Shown here piece after piece: positions 14,078 through 19,051 of a DNA stretch of 19,051 nt. Numbering within the stretch: the stretch's first letter is position 1; each line of letters begins with the position of its first letter. Source of the DNA: UBA4716 sp002438865 (GTDB lineage Bacteria > Bacillota > Clostridia > UBA1381). Location of the stretch: the NCBI GenBank assembly GCA_937907325.1, contig CALERO010000026.1, positions 1 to 19,051 on the forward strand. Direction: 5' to 3'. The notes under the pieces were generated by a model that was given only the letters and a program-made list of their open reading frames with translations, was not told the origin of the DNA and did not search any database. A program made the position numbers and the translations under genes.

Positions 14078-14344
14078 TTACTTTCTTAAACCTAATTTAG
14101 CTACCAAAGCACGATATCTTTCGATATCCTGATCCTTTAAGTAGTTCAAAAGACCGCGTCTCTTACCTACCATCATAAGAAGACCTCTTCTTGAATGATG
14201 ATCCTTTTTATGAGTATTAAGATGCTCGTTGTTCAAGTGGTTTATTCTCTCTGTCAACAAAGCAACCTGAACCTCCGGCGAACCTGTGTCGCCCTCGTGA
14301 GTAGCGTATTCGGCTATTATAGCCTGCTTGCGTTCTTTAGTCAT
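14078..14344 (-). CDS. rpsO: 30S ribosomal protein S15
   Basis: An 88-residue primary 16S rRNA-binding protein that nucleates the platform of the small subunit. The family signatures are all present: HEGDTGSPEVQVALLTERIN, then the LNTHKKDHHSRRGLLMMVGKRR stretch that contacts rRNA, and the tail ending LVAKLGLRK. The length matches the family (88-89). I chose the ATG at 14344 because AGGAGGT (14352-14358) precedes it by seven bases; a GTG three codons earlier overlaps that site. It sits between rpmE and pnp on the same strand, has a structured 110-base leader, and ends in a hairpin before pnp. Confidence 0.97.
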   Translation of the reverse strand: MTKERKQAIIAEYATHEGDTGSPEVQVALLTERINHLNNEHLNTHKKDHHSRRGLLMMVGKRRGLLNYLKDQDIERYRALVAKLGLRK

Positions 14345-14454
14345 AAATTTCACCTCCTATGATAAATTATCCCCCTGTGCTGAGAATCTGTCGGTGACTC
14401 GGTATTCCGGGCACGGGTTTAACCTTACATTGCAAAAAAATTTTAATAAAGAAA
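14345..14454 (-). promoter_or_regulatory. rpsO leader, candidate S15 autoregulatory structure
   Basis: The gap between rpmE and rpsO can fold into an irregular stem: 14373-14375 with 14415-14417, 14377-14380 with 14411-14414, 14384-14387 with 14404-14407, and a small apical hairpin 14390-14392 with 14396-14398. It ends 15 bases before the ribosome binding site. S15 represses its own translation through structured leaders in several bacterial groups, so a similar role is likely here. No clear promoter is visible in the gap. Confidence 0.5.
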
Positions 14455-14664
14455 TTACTTCTTTGTTGTTCTGTTGAAACGTCTGTTGAACTTTTCAACT
14501 CTGCCGCCTGTATCAACAAGCTTCTGTTTACCTGTAAAGAACGGATGGCATGCCGAGCAGATTTCAACCTGGATATTCTCTTTGGTTGAACCTGTTTCGA
14601 TAACGTTTCCGCAAGCGCAGGTAATAGTAGTCTGTTTATAATCGGGATGTATTCCTTCCTTCAT
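14455..14664 (-). CDS. rpmE: 50S ribosomal protein L31 (zinc-binding type)
   Basis: A 69-residue large-subunit protein at the intersubunit bridge. It is the zinc-containing (C+) form: Cys pairs CAC near residue 16-18 and CSAC near 36-39. The sequence MKEGIHPDYKQTTITCACGN and the tail GGRVEKFNRRFNR are typical. I chose the ATG at 14664 because GAAAGGAGGAG precedes it; the open frame runs 44 codons further upstream into the end of folC without family sequence. It has its own promoter, whose -35 lies in the 3' end of folC, and a short leader with a hairpin. rpsO follows after 110 bases. Confidence 0.97.
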   Translation of the reverse strand: MKEGIHPDYKQTTITCACGNVIETGSTKENIQVEICSACHPFFTGKQKLVDTGGRVEKFNRRFNRTTKK

Positions 14665-14691
14665 ATATACTCCTCCTTTCTTCAATTTTTC

Positions 14692-14706
14692 GGTGCAAAG
14701 GACACC
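14692..14706 (-). promoter_or_regulatory. Small hairpin in the rpmE leader
   Basis: GGTG (14692-14695) and CACC (14703-14706) enclose a seven-base loop just after the predicted start of the rpmE transcript. L31 genes in several groups carry short structured leaders for self-regulation; this may be one, but four base pairs is thin evidence. Confidence 0.3.
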
Positions 14707-14713
14707 AACTGTA

Positions 14714-14742
14714 AGTATAGCATATTTTGCTTTTATTTGCAA
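14714..14742 (-). promoter_or_regulatory. Probable sigma-A promoter of rpmE
   Basis: On the minus strand TTGCAA (14737-14742) and TATACT (14714-14719) are separated by 17 bp, about 50 bases upstream of the rpmE start. The promoter begins inside the last codons of folC. Confidence 0.75.
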
Positions 14743-15971
14743 GTACTTTTTGAAAAAAATTTTTCCGCCTCGCCTGCGAGATACAGCGAACCGCACACGC
14801 AGACAATGCCGTCCTCTCCGGCGAGCCTTACCGCCTCCGCCACGGCGGAGCGTATATCGGGTATGATTTTATACTCCGCACCCGATTTTTCAAGCACAGC
14901 GCCTATTTCAGCCGCTTTGAGCGACCGCTCCGTGTTCACCTCCGCCGCAACGGTACATTCCGCAATTTCCGATATGTCACGTATGCAATCGGCGTAATTT
15001 TTATCCGCCATCATCGCCATTACGAGAATAATTCTTTTATCAAGCGCAAGCAATGATTTTTTCAGCGCCGCAATCCCGTCGGGATTATGCGCTCCGTCTA
15101 TTATCACATTTTTGCCGACGTATTCAAATCTCGCTTTCCATTCGGTATGCGAAAGTCCGTACTCAAGCGCATCTTCGCTTACCTTAAAGCCTTTTCGGCG
15201 CAATGCGTTGATTATTTCGATAACTGCCGCCGCATTACACGGCTGATATGCGCCTTTTAGAGAAAGCGCATATCCCCTGCCTTTGTACAGAAAGCCGTCA
15301 CCGCACGGCGCGGGTATATCGGCAAACACAAGCTCTGCGCCGTGCTTTTCACATTCCGATATGATTATATCCTTAACGCTGTCGTTCGGGTACGATACAA
15401 CCGTTCCGCCATTCTTTATTATGCCGCATTTTTCAAGCGTTATTTCCTCTATTGTTTCGCCGAGATACTGCGTATGGTCAAGTCCTATCGACATAAGCAC
15501 CGAAACGAGCGGTGTTTTTATAACGTTTGTTGCATCAAGTCTGCCGCCCATACCTGCTTCAAGCACAACAATATCGCATTTTTTTTCGCAAAAATACAAA
15601 AACGCCGCCGCCGTTATAAACGCAAATTCCGATACATACGCATCGTTCTCCTCCATTGCCGTTTTCACACGCTCCGTATATTGTGCAAGCTCATCATCGC
15701 CTATCTGCACGCCGTTTATCTGTATGCGCTCGTTAAAGCGTTCTATAAACGGCGAGGTGTACATACCCGTAACGTACCCCTGCGCTTTCAGCACCGAGGC
15801 GGTCATTGCGGCGCACGAGCCTTTGCCGTTTGTGCCTGCAATGTGTATGAATTTCAGCCCGTCCTGCGGATTGCCGAGTATATGCAAAAGCCGTTCAAGC
15901 TGTGCATTCCCCAAAGGACGCCTGAATTTCGGAATACCGTGAATATACAAAAGTGCTTCTTCGTAAGTCAT
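14733..15971 (-). CDS. folC: Folylpolyglutamate synthase / dihydrofolate synthase
   Basis: A 412-residue ATP-dependent Mur-ligase-family enzyme that adds glutamate to folates (and, in bifunctional members, to dihydropteroate). The P-loop GTNGKGS lies at 46-52, the folate-binding TSPFIERFNERI at about 72-83, the lysine-carbamate and Mg region around EAGMGGRLDATNV, and IDGAHNPDG marks the junction to the C-terminal glutamate-ligase domain. The length fits the family (about 420-430). GGAG precedes the ATG by eight bases. It follows valS, a conserved Firmicutes neighbour pair, but a terminator-like hairpin separates them, so it may depend on read-through or a weak promoter. Its last codons contain the rpmE promoter. 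Confidence 0.95.
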   Translation of the reverse strand: MTYEEALLYIHGIPKFRRPLGNAQLERLLHILGNPQDGLKFIHIAGTNGKGSCAAMTASVLKAQGYVTGMYTSPFIERFNERIQINGVQIGDDELAQYTERVKTAMEENDAYVSEFAFITAAAFLYFCEKKCDIVVLEAGMGGRLDATNVIKTPLVSVLMSIGLDHTQYLGETIEEITLEKCGIIKNGGTVVSYPNDSVKDIIISECEKHGAELVFADIPAPCGDGFLYKGRGYALSLKGAYQPCNAAAVIEIINALRRKGFKVSEDALEYGLSHTEWKARFEYVGKNVIIDGAHNPDGIAALKKSLLALDKRIILVMAMMADKNYADCIRDISEIAECTVAAEVNTERSLKAAEIGAVLEKSGAEYKIIPDIRSAVAEAVRLAGEDGIVCVCGSLYLAGEAEKFFSKSTCK

Positions 15972-15993
15972 ACCAATCTCCGTTCAACAACAA

Positions 15994-16022
15994 AGAAGCT
16001 GTCACATTATGCAACAGCTTCT
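15994..16022 (-). terminator. Terminator between valS and folC
   Basis: AGAAGCTGT (15994-16002) pairs with 16014-16022 around an 11-base loop; on the minus strand a T-rich stretch (TTTGTTGTTG) follows. It lies just after the valS stop and before the folC ribosome binding site, so it probably lowers folC expression relative to valS. Confidence 0.72.
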
Positions 16023-16028
16023 CTCTGA

Positions 16029-18671
16029 TTACATATTTTCCATACTTGCTATGTTCTCCAGAACCTTATCAAGCATAGCCTTGTACTTCTCGCCCTTGGC
16101 ACGTTCCTCGTCAACCACCTTCTGCGGTGCTTTGTCGACAAAGCCTTTGTTGCCAAGCTTACCCTCTACACGCTTTATCTCGCCTTCAAGCTTTTTCTTT
16201 TCGGCGTTAAGGCGTTCGAGTTCCTTGTCTTTATCCACAAGCTCGCTCATGGGCAGATATATTTCCGCAGACGGAACAACGATATTTACCGCATTTGCGT
16301 CTATACCGTTCTTGTCTGTTCTTACCTCGGTTTCGCTTGCCGACGCAAGCTTTGCAAAGAAATGTCCGCCGTTTTTAAATACCTCCGGCTTATCGGTTAC
16401 GATTATAACCTTAGCCTTTCTTGACGGTGCAACGTTCATTTCGGCACGTCTGTTTCTTACAGCCGAAACAGCGTCCATAATAAGCGTCATATCCGCTTCT
16501 TCCTCTGTAAATGACAGTGCCTCATCATACTTCGGCCACTGCGAAACAACTATGCTTTCGCCCTCGTGCGGCAGATGCTGCCATATTTCCTCGGTGATAA
16601 ATGGCATAAACGGGTGCAACAACTGCATTGTGTGCGACAGAACATATGTCAGCACGTACTGCGCCGTCTTGCCTGTCGGATTTTCCTTATCGAACAGTCT
16701 CGGCTTTACAAGCTCAATGTACCAGTCACAGAAGCTTTCCCATATAAAATCGTAAAGATTTGAAAGGGCAATTCCCAGCTCAAACTTATCGAGATTATCC
16801 GTTACAAGCTTTACGGTGCTGTTATACTTTGAAAGTATCCACTTATCCTCAAGCTGTAAATCCTCCAACGGCGGCAGCTTGTTTTCCGTTATTTCAAGAT
16901 TCATCATTGTAAATCTTGATGCGTTCCATATCTTATTTGCAAAGTTACGTCCGTTTTCAACACGTTCTATATAGAAACGCATATCGTTTCCGGGTGCGTT
17001 TCCCGTTGCAAGATTAAATCTTAAAGCGTCCGCACCGTACTTTGATATTATCTCAAGCGGATCTATACCGTTTCCGAGCGACTTTGACATTTTTCTGCCC
17101 TGTGAGTCACGCACAAGACCGTGAATAAATACCTTGCCAAACGGCACTTCGCCCGTATGCTCTATTCCCGAGAACATCATTCGCATTACCCAGAACGGGA
17201 TTATGTCATAACCCGTAACGAGTACGCTTGTGGGATAAAAATATTCAAGCTCAGGCGTTTTTTCGGGCCAGCCGAGAGTTGAGAACGGCCACAGAGCCGA
17301 GCTGAACCACGTATCAAGCGTATCGGGGTCTTGGCGCATGGGCTTGCCGCATTTCGGGCAAACTGCGCTGTCCTCTTTTGTTACAACCATTTCGCCGCAG
17401 TCATCGCAATAGAACGCAGGTATTCTGTGTCCCCACCAAAGCTGACGTGAAATACACCAGTCACGGATATTTTCGAGCCAATGGAAATACACTTTCTCAA
17501 AGTGTTCCGGCACAAATTCCGTTTCCTTATTCTTAACCGCATCTATTGCCGGACCTGCAAGAGGCGCCATTTTTACAAACCACTGTTTTGATATAATCGG
17601 CTCAACGGTCGTTCCGCAGCGGTAGCACTGACCTACATTATGCGTATGCTCCTCTACCTTTACGAGAAGTCCCTGCTCCTTAAGCTCCTCAACCATTGCA
17701 CGGCGGCACTCGTATCTGTCCATACCCTCGTACTTGCCGGCGTATGAATTCATTGTGGCGTCATCGTTCATAACCTTAATCTGTTCGAGGTTGTGGCGCT
17801 GTCCTACTTCAAAGTCGTTCGGGTCATGCGCAGGAGTTATCTTTACGCAGCCCGTACCGAATTCTTTATCAACATATTCGTCCGCAATAACCGGGATTTC
17901 TCTGCCCACGAGCGGAAGAATAAGAGTTTTCCCCACCAAATCCTTATAGCGTTCATCATCGGGATTTACCGCAACGGCGGTATCGCCGAACATCGTTTCG
18001 GGACGTGTGGTTGCGATTATAACGTAATCGTCACTGTCCTTTACACGATATTTTATGTGCCAGAAATGCCCTGCCTGCTCCGCATGCTCTACCTCCGCAT
18101 CGGAAAGAGCGGTTATGCAGTGCGGACACCAGTTTATTATTCTTGAACCCTGATAGATAAGACCCTTATTATAAAGGTTTACAAAAACCTCCTTAACCGC
18201 TTTTGAACAACCCTCGTCCATCGTAAAGCGTTCTCTGTCCCAATCGCAGGACGAGCCTATCTTTTTAAGCTGATTTATAATTCTGCTTCCGAACTTGTTC
18301 TTCCAGTCCCACACACGCTCGAGGAATTTTTCACGTCCGAGGTCGTATCTTGTAAGACCCTCGTTTACACGCAAATCCTCCTCAACCTTTATCTGTGTTG
18401 CGATACCTGCGTGATCCGTTCCCGGAACCCACAGTGCGGAATACCCTTGCATACGCTTATATCTTATAAGCACGTCCTGCAGGGTTTCGTCCAGGGCGTG
18501 TCCCATATGAAGCTGACCCGTTACGTTCGGGGGCGGAATTACTATTGTAAACGGCTTTTTGTCCTTATCGATTTCCGCATGAAAATAACCCTTTTCGACC
18601 CATTCGTTGTAAAGCCTGTCCTCAAACTCGGCAGGGTCATAGTTTTTTGCTATGTTTTTTGAATCCTCCAT
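16029..18671 (-). CDS. valS: Valyl-tRNA synthetase
   Basis: An 880-residue class I aminoacyl-tRNA synthetase that charges tRNA-Val and edits mischarged threonine. The ATP-binding signature HMGH lies at 55-58 (after PPPNVTGQL) and KMSKS at 527-531. The editing domain lies between about 190 and 330 (TTRPETMFGDTAVAV). A zinc-ribbon-like CDDCGE...CPKCGK stretch lies in the middle, and the C-terminal arm is the valine-specific coiled coil (about 815-880, rich in Lys and Glu). Length and order match the family. AGGAG precedes the ATG. No T-box leader is visible, unlike many Firmicutes valS genes; the gene lies 21 bases after a small membrane-protein gene and probably shares its promoter. Confidence 0.98.
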   Translation of the reverse strand: MEDSKNIAKNYDPAEFEDRLYNEWVEKGYFHAEIDKDKKPFTIVIPPPNVTGQLHMGHALDETLQDVLIRYKRMQGYSALWVPGTDHAGIATQIKVEEDLRVNEGLTRYDLGREKFLERVWDWKNKFGSRIINQLKKIGSSCDWDRERFTMDEGCSKAVKEVFVNLYNKGLIYQGSRIINWCPHCITALSDAEVEHAEQAGHFWHIKYRVKDSDDYVIIATTRPETMFGDTAVAVNPDDERYKDLVGKTLILPLVGREIPVIADEYVDKEFGTGCVKITPAHDPNDFEVGQRHNLEQIKVMNDDATMNSYAGKYEGMDRYECRRAMVEELKEQGLLVKVEEHTHNVGQCYRCGTTVEPIISKQWFVKMAPLAGPAIDAVKNKETEFVPEHFEKVYFHWLENIRDWCISRQLWWGHRIPAFYCDDCGEMVVTKEDSAVCPKCGKPMRQDPDTLDTWFSSALWPFSTLGWPEKTPELEYFYPTSVLVTGYDIIPFWVMRMMFSGIEHTGEVPFGKVFIHGLVRDSQGRKMSKSLGNGIDPLEIISKYGADALRFNLATGNAPGNDMRFYIERVENGRNFANKIWNASRFTMMNLEITENKLPPLEDLQLEDKWILSKYNSTVKLVTDNLDKFELGIALSNLYDFIWESFCDWYIELVKPRLFDKENPTGKTAQYVLTYVLSHTMQLLHPFMPFITEEIWQHLPHEGESIVVSQWPKYDEALSFTEEEADMTLIMDAVSAVRNRRAEMNVAPSRKAKVIIVTDKPEVFKNGGHFFAKLASASETEVRTDKNGIDANAVNIVVPSAEIYLPMSELVDKDKELERLNAEKKKLEGEIKRVEGKLGNKGFVDKAPQKVVDEERAKGEKYKAMLDKVLENIASMENM

Positions 18672-18692
18672 CGTTCTTCTCCTGTTCGTTTG

Positions 18693-18872
18693 TTATATGA
18701 AGAAATTGAATACAAAAGCAGCAGCCGCAATCACAAGCGCCGCACATTTTAAAATTATTATGTTCTTTTCCGTCGGCTCTGCAAGCTTAAAAGTTTCCAA
18801 AACCCATTTGCCTCTGTAGCTCAAAACAAGAGCCACTGCACACACGGCAAGAAGAATTATTTTTGCTGCCAT
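18693..18872 (-). CDS. Small membrane protein of 59 residues, first gene of the valS transcript
   Basis: This reading frame is below common length cut-offs but is well supported. GGGAGGT (18878-18884) precedes the ATG by five bases, and a TTGACA/GATAAT promoter lies just upstream. The protein has two hydrophobic segments, about 4-18 (KIILLAVCAVALVLS) and about 38-59 (IIILKCAALVIAAAAFVFNF), joined by a short polar loop (RGKWVLETFKLAEPTEKN). This suggests a two-helix hairpin in the cytoplasmic membrane. There is no cleavable signal motif. It lies 21 bases before valS and should be co-transcribed. I do not recognise the family and propose no function; a role tied to valS is possible but equally it may only share the promoter. 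Confidence 0.8.
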   Translation of the reverse strand: MAAKIILLAVCAVALVLSYRGKWVLETFKLAEPTEKNIIILKCAALVIAAAAFVFNFFI

Positions 18873-18911
18873 TGTAGACCTCCCAATACATTAATAAATA
18901 CCTATTTATAT

Positions 18912-18940
18912 ATTATCGCATTTTTAAGAGCATTTGTCAA
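18912..18940 (-). promoter_or_regulatory. Probable sigma-A promoter of the small gene and valS
   Basis: On the minus strand TTGACA (18935-18940), 17 bp and GATAAT (18912-18917). The transcript would start near 18905, leaving a short leader with no room for a T-box. Confidence 0.82.
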
Positions 18941-18973
18941 TATAAAACATATAAATTCATTGTAATCGAAATT

Positions 18974-18997
18974 AAAGAGGGTGCAAGCACCCTCTTT
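18974..18997. terminator. Terminator-like hairpin near the right edge
   Basis: AAAGAGGGTGC (18974-18984) pairs perfectly with 18987-18997 (11 bp, effective loop CAAG). It lies upstream of the valS-operon promoter and probably ends a minus-strand gene beyond the window. Copy B of the dispersed repeat starts in its right arm. Confidence 0.75.
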
Positions 18998-19023
18998 CAG
19001 ACTGTAGACAAACCGTTTAAGGT
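18994..19023. repeat. 30-bp dispersed repeat, copy B
   Basis: Matches 10280-10309 at 29 of 30 positions. Here the repeat core forms its own hairpin: AGACAAACC (19006-19014) pairs with 19021-19029 across a six-base loop. At copy A the second arm is replaced by a longer structured element. Confidence 0.9.
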
Positions 19024-19051
19024 TTGTCTTCTTTGTTATTGGGAGTTTGAG

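Noticed and set aside
14665..14796. Extension of the L31 frame upstream to 14796
   Set aside because: It would overlap the end of folC and the rpmE promoter; the ATG at 14664 with a GGAGGAG site gives the normal 69-residue protein.
15283..16028. Long plus-strand open frames opposite folC (219 and 228 codons)
   Set aside because: They overlap a clear folC gene on the other strand, have low-complexity compositions and no ribosome binding sites.
16009..16755. Plus-strand open frame of 248 codons opposite valS, very rich in Ser, Phe and Thr
   Set aside because: The composition is what the antisense of Lys/Glu-rich coding sequence gives; it lies wholly over valS and the terminator.
18974..19029. 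GGGTG-containing hairpins near the right edge as a T-box riboswitch for valS
   Set aside because: The hairpins lie upstream of the mapped -35 element of the downstream unit and lack the T-box consensus and specifier stem.

Overview
The window looks like chromosome of a low-to-mid G+C, spore-forming member of the Clostridia (Bacillota), probably a gut-type Oscillospirales/Ruminococcaceae relative. The reasons are strong GGAGG-type ribosome binding sites, a SpoIIID sporulation regulator, AraC-controlled intracellular glycosidases, the Firmicutes gene neighbours valS-folC and rpmE-rpsO-pnp, and TTGACA/TATAAT promoters. The lineage below class level is inference.

Layout. Positions 1-740 hold the 3' part of gap (glyceraldehyde-3-phosphate dehydrogenase), closed by a strong terminator. 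A Cof-type HAD phosphatase and a 121-residue PAS protein follow as a two-gene operon (810-1986). Positions 2024-5315 form a carbohydrate module: an intracellular GH30 glycosidase (minus) divergent from an AraC regulator that is followed closely by a WYL-domain regulator (plus). An unrecognised 215-residue protein (5335-5982, minus) lies divergent from ogt (alkyl-DNA repair, 6151-6684). spoIIID (6760-7020) follows with its own sigma-E-like promoter. A second carbohydrate module (7093-10245) has an intracellular GH2 enzyme (minus) divergent from another AraC regulator. Downstream of GH2 is a zinc-ribbon/AraC reading frame that is split in a run of nine G. A structured, repeat-rich 226-bp gap comes next, then an FAD-dependent oxidoreductase (10472-11740, minus).

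The right half (11806-18872, all minus) is housekeeping. In transcription order it holds a 59-residue membrane protein, valS, folC, rpmE (L31), rpsO (S15) and pnp. Structured untranslated leaders precede rpmE, rpsO and pnp. The far right end carries a terminator hairpin and the second copy of a 30-bp repeat also found at 10280.

How it fits together. The two glycosidase/AraC pairs share one design: the divergent regulator has a near-consensus promoter with 17-bp spacing whose ribosome binding site falls at the expected transcription start. Both enzymes lack signal peptides, so they probably act on imported oligosaccharides, but no transporter is present here. The points that most merit a second look are the G-tract-split zinc-ribbon/AraC gene, the paired AraC promoter design, the repeat and hairpin element at 10280-10461, the pnp leader hairpin and the 59-residue gene before valS. 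I see no CRISPR array, transposase, tRNA, rRNA or obvious defence system.
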